DNA of 64,000 nucleotides from Takakia lepidozioides (Eukaryota; Streptophyta; Takakiopsida; Takakiales; Takakiaceae). Shown here one piece after another: positions 46,664 to 57,602 of the stretch. A model generated the notes under the pieces. The model had not been told where the DNA came from. It did not search any database and saw nothing but the letters and a program-made list of their open reading frames with translations. How positions within the stretch are numbered: position 1 is the first letter of the stretch; each line of letters starts with the position of its first letter. The translations under genes were made by a program, and so were the position numbers. The stretch covers positions 77,421,053 to 77,485,052 of the forward strand of contig CM060732.1 in the NCBI GenBank assembly GCA_030704615.1, read 5' to 3'.

Positions 46664-47412
46664 CTATGCTATCAACTGCCAGACTTCTCTCAAAGTGCCT
46701 CGCTCTGCATGATGGTAAGGTGTAGAAGGTATATCTATGTCCAGAAACCTGCCACTAACCTTGTCCCAAGCTACAATAGCTCGCTCTAACCAACCCTTCT
46801 CCTCTTTCTGCCAAGTAGAGACAAAGCAATACTCCCCTATCTCCCGCTCACTAAACACTAAAGAAAACAAAGGTAGGGTCTGATAGTCTCTCAACTCAAA
46901 AGCTTTGAGACGGTTGCGGGTGTCATCATTGCGAATGATTGCATCTCCTTCAAACAGAACAAACTTGTCCTCGCTAATGAACCCCCGCTCGTGGTTGCCT
47001 TGTGCAGAGCGTGTCCGGCTACAACGCTGTCTGATTGCACAAACTTGTGTAGCTCCTGCTCCTCTACTCCAATACACCACAACCTTGTGGCTGAACACTT
47101 GGTCCCTGGGGCTGTCTTTGGCTGTGTTCCAAGCCTAGCTTTCACCCACTTTGGTATTTCACCTACAGCTGCAGAACTGCTGGCTCCAACAGAGTTCTGG
47201 CTGTCCAAAGCAATATTGAGGCCCTCAACGCCAACTACAACAGTTTGTTGTCCACTGCTAATGCCTGACTCCCAGTATGCAATCAACTCGTCCAACTGTT
47301 CTCCACTCAAATCAGTCTGAGTTCCTTGGGAAACATAAATCCTGTCCCCTTGTGTGCACAGGCTAAGAGAAGAGACCTGCCCTTCAATTACGTCCTCATT
47401 TCCCCCAGCCAT
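46664..47412 (-). pseudogene. Unknown accessory ORF upstream of gag in element M
   Basis: Two overlapping minus-strand frames (47412-46891 and 47098-46664) look like one protein of about 245 residues broken by a frameshift near 47105. The N-terminal part is MAGGNEDVIEGQVSSLSLCT; the C-terminal part has mixed alpha/beta-like composition (EDKFVLFEGDAIIRNDD, LPLFSLVFSEREIGEYCFV, WLERAIVAWDKVSGRFLDID). I do not recognise a family. It lies in the element's 5' leader, in the same orientation as gag, so it may be an acquired accessory gene or an unrelated insertion. Confidence 0.4.
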
Positions 47413-47663
47413 ACAAGGAGTACATCCACAGATTTGTCTCTCATATAGACCAGCACAGGTTCAAGAAACAGGATTGTGGATCTTTCATGGCACACTCACA
47501 CTCTAAAAATTCCATAGATTTCTAGCAGAGTCCAAAAAAAAACTAAAACCAGATAGGTAGATTTCCCCTTTCTGCAGCTATCCCCGCAAAAACTGTACCA
47601 AACGGAGCTCATATGACAAAGATATGACCAATTAGGCTCTAAATCATTCGAATTAGATCAAAA

Positions 47664-47690
47664 AGTTTTTTTTTTTTTTTTTTTTTTTTT
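47664..47690. repeat. Poly-T tract
   Basis: About 25 consecutive T. On the minus strand it is a poly-A upstream of the accessory ORF, possibly the tail of a retroposed sequence. Confidence 0.8.
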
Positions 47691-47694
47691 AACA

Positions 47695-49570
47695 CCAAAA
47701 CGTTCTCGCAGGTTCCCGATTTTCCATCTGAACAGCCCGTCTCGAGTTCTCTACACATGGGCGGGTCTTGGGGAATTACGATGAATACAGTGGCACGCTG
47801 AAGCTCAGCAGCAGGTAGACAATGTGTCCGTTAATGTAAAGAGCCTGGCAGATCGACAGTTTGAAACGATCAATGCTTCATCTCCTGTTATGCCATTCGC
47901 ATCAGCCTGCCGTAGACTGTCTGTCAGCCAATATCCGAGTTCAATCGTGCAAGCAGAAATCTACCAGAAATCTATCAACCGGCTACTGATTCCATAAATA
48001 CTGGCAACTCCCATTCCGGATCTGTACTCAATGGATCAGTATAGAGTGGCTGCCCTTAGGGCGCGCATCATCCCAACCAGGGTAATCTGCACTGAAGCCG
48101 AGATGACACTTGAAGCGGCTGCTTCCACAATGCTCCCTCTTTGGTGCATTCATCGTGCTAATCTAGCACTGCCCAAACCACGCCACAACTCTCGTTGGTG
48201 CAGGAAGTATGGCTGCCGCATTGCAGGTCTCGGGTCAGGCTCTCCATAGCCTAGGCGTGCAAATTGCTGCTGATATTGGGGCTGCCTTCAAATTGACTGC
48301 CAATAGGCCCGAACCTGTTTCATTAAAACCGAGACTGTCGAATTTCCGTCCAAAAAATGCTAGTGGGTATTTGCCATGACAACACCTGACAATGTATGAA
48401 AGCCCACCATAAAATCCGAATATCTTCAATCAGAAGTTGGAATTCGTAATGGCCTCCATTCTGGTCTGTTTCATCGCCCCTTTGGCCTGCTTCATGATCA
48501 GCTCCTATGCTTGTTGGACAGCACCTTAATTACGCACTTGCTAGAAAATCTAGCCTGACCCCGTCCATCCATTTGCTTGCTTCCTCGCGATGTGCAGCCA
48601 GACAACCTCACATCAACCAGCCCACAACCACTCCTTCATGGTGGCTGGGCTATAGTCGCACACCGACTTCCCACCCATTGCTAGTAACCACCAGTGACTC
48701 TGATGTGAGTTGGCTGACCAGCTCTACAACGTTCAATGCTAGGACGAATGGTAAGTCCCCGCAAGTATAATCACAGGTTTCGGGGTCTTTAAACTTCAGG
48801 CCCGGATTGTTGTCTTAGGCCTCATTCATCAACCTCCGTGCACCATATACATCTTGGTCTGCCTTATAACACCAGCCGCAATGACTATATCTTATTTTTG
48901 TGCACTGCTGACCACCACCAAAATGTGCAACTGAAAGCAGACCGTAACATATGTTGCCATTTTGGCTGGCCGTGGTGGCCGCTCAAGACGTGATCTTAGT
49001 CAACATGGTTGAACCGCAACAAGTTCATCTATTTATGTTGTGGTTCACTGAAGATCTGGACATCTGCAGATCTGAAGTTCCACTACATCTCTTCGTTTCT
49101 TTTCTTTGTCTTCTTTGCTACCACATCTCCACTAGATTGATCATGAACTCACATCTAGGAGCGTCATATGAGGTTGCACATTAACAATACGCTTCTGTTG
49201 GTCCCATCAACATCCAGGCAAATGCAAACAGCTCATCGCACTTAGGTAGTGGTCACAACAACAATGGAACTACCTGCATGATGGTATTCTCATATTTGCG
49301 GCTGAAGATGAAGGTCACGGGCAACACCTTTAACGCGCTCCTCACATACTAGCTTGTAGCTGGATAACAACAGAGATATAGCTGATAGGCTTATCGAGCC
49401 TCACCACCAGCCACTCTGAAAACTGCTCAAATGCTCCACAACACAAATCCGTGCACAGCTTATGGGAGCCGTGTATGCATCCTTCTCATGCGCAACCTCA
49501 GCTTTCAAACCACGTGAGAGTCCACGATTCCCATTTCCGCTAGACACCACCCCAATCGATGCCCAACGCA
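47695..49570. other. Element M 5' leader, left part
   Basis: No supported ORF, tRNA primer site or repeat. It is separated from the rest of the leader (56542-56832) by element G. Confidence 0.45.
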
Positions 49571-49575
49571 TAGGA

Positions 49576-50305
49576 TGTCGCGCACCTCACTTCGGTAAGC
49601 TCCCCTTCAAGTCATAGTTACTCGCTTTGATGCGCGCGCCTGACTCCCAACCTGGCCGCCCGGGCCAACTTGGAGCTTCGGCTGCTCACCGGGACATAAC
49701 GGTCCCCCCCTTTGCTCCCGCCTAAACCCTCCACCTAATTGGGACTAGGAGAATTCCCTTTGGTAGATGGCAGTCCGGAACAGCTCCCCACTCTTTGGTC
49801 GCTTTCCGGCTCGCTCGCTGGCTCACTAGTTTTTGGTCACCAACGGGCTTGCACCGTTCTCGGGGTTACTACTCCCTATATATACTTCTGTAGCTGTCCG
49901 CGGGGGTTCCACAACCAGCCATGCCATTTTATGGCGAACCACCACGAAAACCCTCGACTCCCGGTGATGAGTCGCGGTGAGTCTTGGCCCGCTCACCACG
50001 GCCCCTATGGACCGTGATGAGTCCCAAGACTCCCCACGACTCCCACCACGAGGTCTCCGCCCCCATAGTGAGTCCTATGCCACCCCCACTAAGTCCCGCT
50101 AAGCTACCACCACCCCTTGTGGAGCCACCCCCACCGCAACCCGGTGTGCGGGGCTCCACCTAGTGAGCGCCTCCGCCTCCTTGAGTGCCTTGGGCACTCA
50201 AGGGTGCTTCAGCCTCCCCCATACCTATCGCTGCCGCTGCCCCCACCACAGGGGCAGCCCCTCATGTGTCCCGACCCCCTGCCCTCAAGGCAAAGGGCCG
50301 CGACA
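49576..50305 (-). repeat. 3' LTR of element G
   Basis: 730 bp, TG...CA termini, about 98.6 percent identical to 55807-56536. Confidence 0.95.
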
Positions 50306-51207
50306 CACACCCCTACCACAGGGAGTCGATGTCCTCATCGACTTGTCCATTTTGTAGAAACGAACATCCAAGTTGTGGCGTCCCACATCAAGGAGTTTGT
50401 TTCTGTACCATGGCGTCCCATGGCAAAGAACCAAACCCCACACTTGACTCTACTCTCCACTAGCTAGTTCGGCCGACTTCCTCTAAGTCCCGGCCAAGGG
50501 TGGAGCCTCTCCAGCTCCTCCCAGTGCACTCTTCTTGGCCTACTTCAAGGCCAAGGAACGATCCTCCCCGAGGATCGAATCGCCTTACTGCAACAACATT
50601 GCTTGCGATCACTCATGATGCCGCTTTTGGCATAACCTTGAGCAAGGGTTCACCTAGAACCCTCTTTGACTAGGAAGATAACCTTGAACCAACCGTGCGC
50701 CCCAATCACTACAATTGGGTCCGCCTTGGAATGCTGGCCTGAGGTACGGGAACACGCCGAAGCCGCACTACGACTTCGTCCCGAGGCTACACGATTATAG
50801 TACGTGAACGGAAGCACGTAGCTTCCGCGTTAGCCCGCACTACAAGGCAACCCCCTCGGTAGCGCAGTTATAGTACGCGCACGCGCCAGGTGCGCACTAC
50901 GTGAACTCCCAAAGAAGTCGCAAGTTTCCTTGCCCCTTGGATGGGGGTCACCCGATTTCGGCACTACGCAAACACACGATTAACCCAATTTACCTCTCCC
51001 ACTTTTATAAGCTAGCATGCATTCTACACACTAGCCAACCATACCATGCATCACCATTCCAAACAAAATAGGACGCACAACATTTGGAACCCATTTCCTT
51101 TATAACAAATTTTTGTACAATACAAGTTTTTGTAATCGGATTCCTAAGCTAGCTAAACCGGGCTAAGCATGCATTTCCTCCCCCACGCTCCAAGGTTGAT
51201 GTCCCCA
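50306..51207. other. Element G 3' non-coding region
   Basis: No ORF of note. It contains short inverted duplications such as the repeated gcactacg-type strings. The purine tract before the 3' LTR is weak (gtaggggtgtg on the minus strand). Confidence 0.5.
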
Positions 51208-54028
51208 TCAATGTTTCTTCTGCTTTTGAGGTCGCCCTTCGAAAGCTGCAACCGCTTCGGATGCGTTTCCCATTTCTGAGGCACGCACCCAAGATGCCTC
51301 CACATGATGATAGCCCTTCCATTTGACGAGATACTCCGTTTCTCGGTTTTTGAAGCTCCTCGACTTAAGTATTGCCTCCACCTCGTACTCAGGTTCATTT
51401 TCATGATCCAACAGCATAGGTGGCGGACGCAACACTTGATGTCGATTCGGACGCGCTTCATCTTTGAAGTAAGGCTTCAAAAGGGAGACATGGAATACTA
51501 GGTACACCTTGCTGTTTGCCGGCAGCTCCAATTCATACACATCCTTATTCATAACCTTCTGAATGCGAAAGGGTCCCGCATACGGAGGTACGAACTTTGG
51601 ACTCACTTCCGGAGGTAGTCGGAAATTCTTGATGTTCAACCAGACCTCTGTGCCTGCCTCAAACTTCACTTCCCTCCACTTCCGATTCGCCTGCCTTTCA
51701 TACCGTTTCCTAGCTTTGGCAATGTTGTACTTTACGAGCTTCAACAAACGCCCGCGTTCTTCCAGTATCGCCGCTACTGCCGGTTCCTCAACGTCCTGGG
51801 CGGCCCAACTTGTCGGCACCAGAGGTGCTTTTCCATAGACCAATACGAAAGGGGAAACTCCTGTTGCGGAGTGTTCTGTGTTATTATAACAGAACTCTGC
51901 CGCGTCTAAGTGTTCCATCCAGTCTGATTGGTCTGCCGACACGTAATTCCGCAAGAATTGCTTCACTATGGAATTCACTCTTTCCGTTTGGCCGTCCATC
52001 GTAGGTCGGAAGGCGGTGCTCATCTTCAGCCTCGTCCCCATCTTCTTCCAAAGTGTCCTCCAAAATTTACTCGTAAACTTTGGATCGCGATCCGAGACAA
52101 TATCCTTCGGGACTCCATGATGCTTTAAGACGTGGGCGAAGTAAAGTCGCCCTGTCTCCTACGCCGTTGCCGTCTCCTTGGTAGGGATGAAATGGCCCAT
52201 TTTACTGAACCTATCCACCACCACCATGATTGCATCGAATCCTTTTGACAGCGGCATAGCAGTCATGAAATCCATCGAGACGCTTTCCCAAGTCCCCTCT
52301 GGAATCGGCAAGGGTTGTAACAGCCCCGCTTGCTTTTTGTACTCGCTCCGGTTTTGTTGGCATGTGGTGCATGTCTTGACATACTCCTCTGCCTCCTCCC
52401 TCAATTTGGGCTAGAAATACTCTTTCTTCAAGAGTGCCGCAGTGCGCTTGGCTCCGCCGTGGCCCGCAAGCGGGCTATCATGGCATTCTCTCAAGAGGCT
52501 ATCCCTGATCCCTCCCTTCGGCACGTAGAGGCGCTTTTGCTTATACCGGAGCAGTCCATTTTACAAGTGGAACTGCGATTTAACCCCCGTCCTCAAGTCC
52601 TGCATCACGTACTTCGCCAGCTCATCCTTCCGGCAAGCCTTCCGGATCTTCCTTTGGAGCGCCGTCTCGCCCTTGTACACCAACAAGAGCTGCTGCTTTC
52701 TACTTAAAGCATCGGCCACCACGTTGTCTCTTCCCGGTTTGTACTGGATATCCACGTCGAACACCGCCAAAGTATCTTGCCACCTAAGTTGTTTTGGGGA
52801 CAACTTGGGCTGCGTGGCAAAATACTTCACCGTGACATTGTCCGTGAACACCTTCACTGGGTTGGAACCAACATAGTGGCGCCAAAGCTCAAGACAGTGC
52901 ACCACCGCCTTCATCTCTTTTTCGTGCATTGGCCACCGTCGCTCCACTTCATTCAGTTTCTTACTTTCGTAAGCCACTGGACGTCCATCTTGCATCAGTA
53001 CACCCCCAATCGCGAAGTCCGACGCATCTGTATGTATCTCGAATGGACGATCGAACTCCGGGATTTTCAAGACTGGAGCTTCCGCCATCTGCTGCTTCAA
53101 TTCAGCAAAAGCTTGGCCACAAAAGGTGTTCCATGCCCAGAAGGTCTGACAACGGCCCCACGATCTTGGCGAAATTTCTCACATACTTCCGGTAATAGGA
53201 GGCGAGTCCAAGGAAGGATCGCACTCCCGGGACCGAAGTCGGAGGCTCCCAGTCCAAGATCGCCCTCACCTTTCTGTCATCCATTTTGATCCCATCCTGT
53301 GTAATCACATGCCCCAAGAACTCCACTTTCGTGACCCCGAATTCGCACTTTGAAGCTTTGGCGTACAGCTTCCCTTCTCGCAATTTCTGGAACACCCTTT
53401 TGAGGTGCTCCAGGTGCTCCTCCTTTGTTTTCGAATACACCAAGATGTCGTCGATGTACACGATCACAAAGTCATCCAACCACTCCTGGAAAAGGCTGTT
53501 CATCAGCGTGCTAAATGTCGCTGGTGCATTGGTGAGCCCAAAAGGCATCACCAAGAACTCATATGAACCATACCTTGTCCTGCACGCGGTCTTCTCCTCA
53601 TCTCCTTCCGCCACCCGAATTTGGTGGTAGCCGGAGCGCAAGTCGATCCGGCTAAAATACTTCGCTCTTGCCAACCGATCGAAGAGGTCGTCGATCATTG
53701 GCAAAGGGTACCGGTTTTTGATAGTCACCTTATTCAGAGCCCTGTAATCGACACACATCCGCAGCGTCCCATCTTTCTTGTCTGCAAATAGCACCGGGGC
53801 TCCGTAAGGTGACTTACTCGGCCGGATGTACCCCTTTGACATTAGATCCTTGAGCTGAGTCTTCAGCTCGACCAACTCTCTGTGGCTCAACCGGTAGGGC
53901 GCCTTGGCAGGTGGTTCCGATCCCAGTATCACCTCAATCTTGTGGTCAACTCCTCTTCGCGGTGGCAAGCCGCTTGGTAAATCCTCCGGCATCACATCCT
54001 GGTATTTCTCCAAAATCCCTTGATCCAA
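51208..54028 (-). pseudogene. Element G pol: RT, RNase H, integrase, chromodomain
   Basis: RT (54028-53102) has [50 protein letters not shown] and YIDD. RNase H (53100-52561) has IHTDASDFAIGGVL and is separated from RT by a frameshift. Integrase is split by a stop near 52158: the CTTCQQNRS zinc part and first catalytic Asp (MDFMTAMPL) are in one frame, and FRPTMDGQTERVN with later blocks in the next. The C-terminus (EYEVEAILKSR, then EYLVKWKGYHHVEASWVRAS) is a chromodomain, as in chromoviruses, which binds modified histone H3. Confidence 0.92.
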
Positions 54029-55751
54029 TCTGGGCTCGGCTCCCCATCGCCTTCTCCTTTCACTTCTCTAATGTAAAGCAAAAACTGGGGCTCGTGTACC
54101 TCCTCCACGGCCCACTCCTTTGCTGACAGAAGGTTTATTCGCCCTCCCACGGATTTGGGCGTTTCTGTCACTCGTAAAACCTCGCCACCATTCCAACATG
54201 GCAGCGTAACTACTCTCTTGCGGCCATCTATGACTACTCCGGATTTGCTCAAAAAGGTCATCCCCAAAATGAGATCCACTCCATCGATCTCGCAGATGGT
54301 GAAGTTCTCACGTCCCTCCCAACTCCCCAGTTGAAGAGGAACATCAATCGCCAACCTTGTCACCAACTGTGGTTCTCCTTTGGCAGAACGCACCTCAATA
54401 GAGGCCCCCACGTCACTTGTCGGGAGTCCCAGCTTTTGTGCCGTTGCCGGTGTCATGAAGGAGTGCGACGCTCCTGTGTCCACCAACAACGACACATTAG
54501 TTCCGGATATTATCCCATCCACGAACAATAACTGACTCCCTTTTCGTAAGGCGCCAGTTTCCTGATACAACTCACAAGAAAAATTGCCTACCTTGCAAGT
54601 CCTGGCGACCACCGCTTCCACCAAGCGACTGATGGTATCTTCCGACAGCTCCGTGGTCGCCCGAGTCATGTTCAATTGCCGGGGCTTCGTGCACTTCTTG
54701 GCCATGTGCCCGGGCTCCCCGCAATTGAAACACACTCCATCAAAGGTCGTCTTCTGTCCGCCATAAGCCACTCCACCCGCTTTTCCTTTCGAAGCTCCGG
54801 GTGCCGCCTTGACGTGTGAAGGCCCTCCCTTCGATTTCCACGTGCCATTTTCGCCGCGTGGCCTATCCCACTTCTTTTCCGGTCGGAAGGAGTCACCTTC
54901 CCGCCGAATCTTCTTGTGGTTCAGCTCCGTACGGCCTTGTCTTTCACCCCTAGGGACATCCGAGAAACATTCAGCCCTCTCAATTGCCTCGTTCAAAGTC
55001 TTGGGTGGCTTCTCCTCCAACTTCCGCCTGGCCCATGGGGCCAGTCCCGCCACAAAGTTGAAGACCATTTCTGGTTCTGCCATGTCCGCGACTTCGAGTA
55101 ACAGCACATTGAAAGCCTGGACATACCCCCGAATGTCATCTGTTTGCTTCAAATTCCTCATCTTGTCTCGGGCAAGCCAGGACGCGTTGAGGGGCACAAA
55201 CTGTCTCTTCATCAATTCCTTGAACCCACTCCAGTTCAAGGTTTCCGGGCTTGGACCTCGGTCGTGAAGGCGTTTCTGCCACCATTGTTGAGCATAGCCC
55301 CTCAAATAGGTGGGAGCCACTTCCACCCGATCCTCGTCACTCAACTTGGCCGCCCGGAAGTACTGCTCTAGCTCCAGGAGCCAGGTGTTGAGTGCCTTCC
55401 GATTTCGGACGCCCTCGAAGGTGCCGGGTTCTTTAGGCTTCACCTTAAACTTTGCCTTAGTGGAAGTGGCATTAGCCGCCTCAACACGTCTTTTAACGTC
55501 CCGCCAAACTACGCCAACAACCCTTCCCAAAAGGCAGCCGGCATGGGAGGCATCTCTTGGTTTGTCGGAGCTCTCAAGGATTCCTTGGGCTCCGACTCCT
55601 CGGATTCCTCCCGCTCTTGAGCGGCCTCGTTTTCGGAAACATGCATCGCTTCCTCAAACGGCCGCCTCGGTGACACGTCGCCCCCATCGGGCTCACCGGG
55701 ATCATCATCTTTTGGGCCGTTCCGCTTTCGCTTCGGCTTGCCCGACCCCAT
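53992..55751 (-). pseudogene. Element G Gag-protease
   Basis: Starts MGSGKPKRKRNGPKDDDPGE (55751). A frameshift near 55520 moves to the frame with the capsid region (FEGVRNRKALNTWLLELEQY, then YAQQWWQKRL). One zinc knuckle CFNCGEPGHMAKKC is present, followed by aspartic protease LLVDTGASHSFMTPATAQKL. It overlaps the RT frame by about 36 nt at its end with a further frame change. Confidence 0.9.
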
Positions 55752-55792
55752 GATGAGGCCAATCCCAAGGACGATCGCGTACTGAACTCTAA

Positions 55793-55804
55793 GCTCTGAT
55801 ACCA
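55793..55804 (-). other. Primer binding site of element G (initiator Met tRNA)
   Basis: Minus-strand TGGTATCAGAGC, complementary to the 3' end of plant initiator methionine tRNA, two bases inside the 5' LTR. Confidence 0.9.
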
Positions 55805-55806
55805 AG

Positions 55807-56536
55807 TGTCGCGCACCTCACTTCGGTAAGCTCCCCTTCAAGTCATAGTTACTCGCTTTGATGCGCGCGCCTGACTCCCAACCTGGCCGCCCGGGCCAAC
55901 TTGGAGCTTCGGCTGCTCACCGAGACATAACAGTCCCCCCCTTCGCTCCCCTCTAAACCCTCCACCTAATTGGGACTAGGAGAATTCCCTTTGGTAGATG
56001 GCAGTCCGGAACAGCTCCCCACTCTTTGGTCGCTTTCCGGCTCGCTCGCTGGCTCACTAGTTTTTGGTCACCAACGGGCTTGCACCGTTCTCGGGGTTAC
56101 TACTCCCTATATATATTTCTGTAGCTGTCCGCGGGGGTTCCACAACCAGCCATGCCATTTTATGGCGAACCACCACGAAAACCCTCGACTCCCGGTGATG
56201 AGTCGTGGTGAGTCTTGGCCCGCTCACCACGGCCCCTATGGACCGTGATGAGTCCCAAGACTCCCCACGACTCCCACCACGAGGTCTCCACCCCCATGGT
56301 GAGTCCTATGCCACCCCCACTAAGTCCCGCTAAGCTACCACCACCCCTTGTGGAGCCACCCCCACCGCAACCCGTTGTGCGGGGCTCCACCTAGTGAGCG
56401 CCTCCGCCTCCTTGAGTGCCTTGGGCACTCAAGGGTGCTTCAGCCTCCCCCATACCTATCGCTGCCGCTGCCCCCACCACAGGGGCAGCCCCTCATGTGT
56501 CCCGACCCCCTGCCCTCAAGGCAAAGGGCCGCGACA
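55807..56536 (-). repeat. 5' LTR of element G
   Basis: 730 bp, partner of 49576-50305, followed by the target duplication TAGGA. Confidence 0.95.
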
Positions 56537-56541
56537 TAGGA

Positions 56542-56832
56542 GCCCACCGTGCAATATCCATGTCCAGGCCACAGACTCTCTTGCCTCCATGGATTTGCTT
56601 GTGTTGGGTGTTTGAGACAAGCGGCGGCCACACCACACTGTGTGGGAAGCTCTACAACGAGTGCGGTGTTGAAGCCTTGGACAACGGAACCATTGAACTT
56701 GAACTAAGAAATGAGCTTACGCATACACACACTGCTGTACGAATCTACAGACTCATATAATACTTGCAAGCTATATTATAATAGTGCTAAAACAAACATC
56801 CTATCTAGCTTAGCACTACAAACCTAGATAGG
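56542..56832 (-). other. Element M 5' leader, part next to the LTR
   Basis: Contains a hairpin pair CCTATCTAG/CTAGATAGG at about 56800-56832. No tRNA primer site (TGG...) is present within the first bases after the LTR. Confidence 0.5.
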
Positions 56833-56845
56833 CATCTCTCTCGAG
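56833..56845 (-). other. Putative self-primer binding site of element M
   Basis: Directly after the 5' LTR the sense strand reads CTCGAGAGAGATG. Twelve of these 13 bases are complementary to CAGCTCTCTCGAG within the LTR (57036-57048), where it forms the loop of a hairpin. This matches the arrangement used by Tf1-type elements, in which the 5' end of the transcript primes reverse transcription. Confidence 0.5.
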
Positions 56846-57205
56846 TGATAAACAAGCTAAAAGGGCACACACTCTCAACACAAGAAATATGAAATCCATC
56901 GCTATCACTCTTTAAAATAGAAGTCGAGCCAGGGGCACCCCAAGCTATGGGGACTCCACCCCACAACAACCTACACTCCCATCATAAGCACACTCAGATC
57001 TAAACGCATGAAGGAGCTCAGTCGCGCAGGCTCAACTCGAGAGAGCTGAGCTGCGCGACTGACGCTCTCGTGAAGATAAGGTAGTTCAGGTGTCAAGCTC
57101 AAACTTGACACTTGACTTAACACTTGAACTAAATCCAAGTGTTAAATACAAATAACTAGTTTTATTCTAGTTAGTTTCACACTGTGCTTATTTAACTTGA
57201 CAGCT
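56846..57205 (-). repeat. 5' LTR of element M (360-bp part)
   Basis: Matches 38396-38755 with 3 differences. The remaining 84 bp of the LTR are missing here and present at the opposite end (38311-38394). Confidence 0.85.
57021..57059 (-). other. Hairpin in the LTR of element M
   Basis: GTCGCGCAG pairs with CTGCGCGAC (9 bp) and extends by CTCA/TGAG with one bulged C. The loop carries CTCTCTCGAG, which is complementary to the sequence next to the LTR. The same hairpin is at 38571-38609. Confidence 0.75.
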
Positions 57206-57602
57206 TCTTTCACGATTACACCCATGAGATGATATTTGTTTTCCAATTCCTCTGGTAAGTAAGTGCTCAATAACATTTCATAGTGCCATGTCCAAATTTT
57301 TTGGGCTTATGATAAATTTTCAGCCCTAGATGTTACTTTGAAGATTGCCCATTTGGTTGCCACGTAGGTAGGTCAATGGTGCTCTAACACTGGATTTTCC
57401 GACCCCTCGGCACTTTGAAAAACTCTAGGGAGCAGAGCCTTTATGATTTTTTTGGCGCTGTAAATTCCCACACGTGCTCCTCTCTGACATCCACAATTTA
57501 TCTTCAGGGTTCACTTCCATCCACTATCATCCACTATCAAACTGGAGCGTGGGAAAAAACTGACGCGACCCGATTCGGGTCACGTCGTCCTTTAGGGGTT
57601 AA

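Larger units (their letters stand above)
49576..56536 (-). mobile_element. Ty3/Gypsy chromovirus-like element G, nested in element M
   Basis: Two 730-bp LTRs (49576-50305 and 55807-56536) with TGTCGCG ... CGCGACA ends, flanked by the 5-bp duplication TAGGA (49571-49575 and 56537-56541). The minus-strand initiator-Met primer site TGGTATCAGAGC lies at 55793-55804, two bases from the 5' LTR. The LTRs differ at about 10 of 730 positions. Order gag, protease, RT, RNase H, integrase, chromodomain. Several frameshifts and stops make this copy inactive. Confidence 0.95.
38311..57205 (-). mobile_element. Ty3/Gypsy element M: Gag, protease-C5 methyltransferase, RT-RH-INT-PHD (~11.9 kb without the nested element)
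   Basis: From high to low coordinates: partial LTR (56846-57205), putative self-primer site (56833-56845), a long leader interrupted by element G, an unknown ORF (46664-47412), gag, pro-methyltransferase, RT-RNaseH-integrase-PHD, a purine tract (minus strand ctaggggggcga at about 38840), the complete 444-bp 3' LTR (38396-38839), one extra A (38395) and an 84-bp LTR piece (38311-38394). The two 360-bp LTR blocks differ at 3 positions, so the insertion is recent. Protein order (protease before RT before integrase) and the RT sequence place it in Ty3/Gypsy. The copy carries several inactivating lesions. Confidence 0.9.
37898..57598. mobile_element. piggyBac-like non-autonomous DNA transposon, split by nested LTR elements
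   Basis: The outer ends are CCCTTAAAGGACGAG (left, 37898) and, reading inward on the other strand, CCCCTAAAGGACGAC (right, ending 57598), 13 of 15 identical. Both are flanked by TTAA (37894-37897 and 57599-57602). TTAA duplication with short CCC-starting inverted repeats is the piggyBac superfamily signature. Removing the Gypsy element at 38311-57205 leaves about 0.8 kb with no transposase, so it would be mobilised in trans. A related end is at 3271. Confidence 0.55.

Noticed and set aside
49739-50463. Proline-rich ORFs duplicated at 55970-56760
   Set aside because: They lie within the LTRs of element G; the duplication is the LTR pair.
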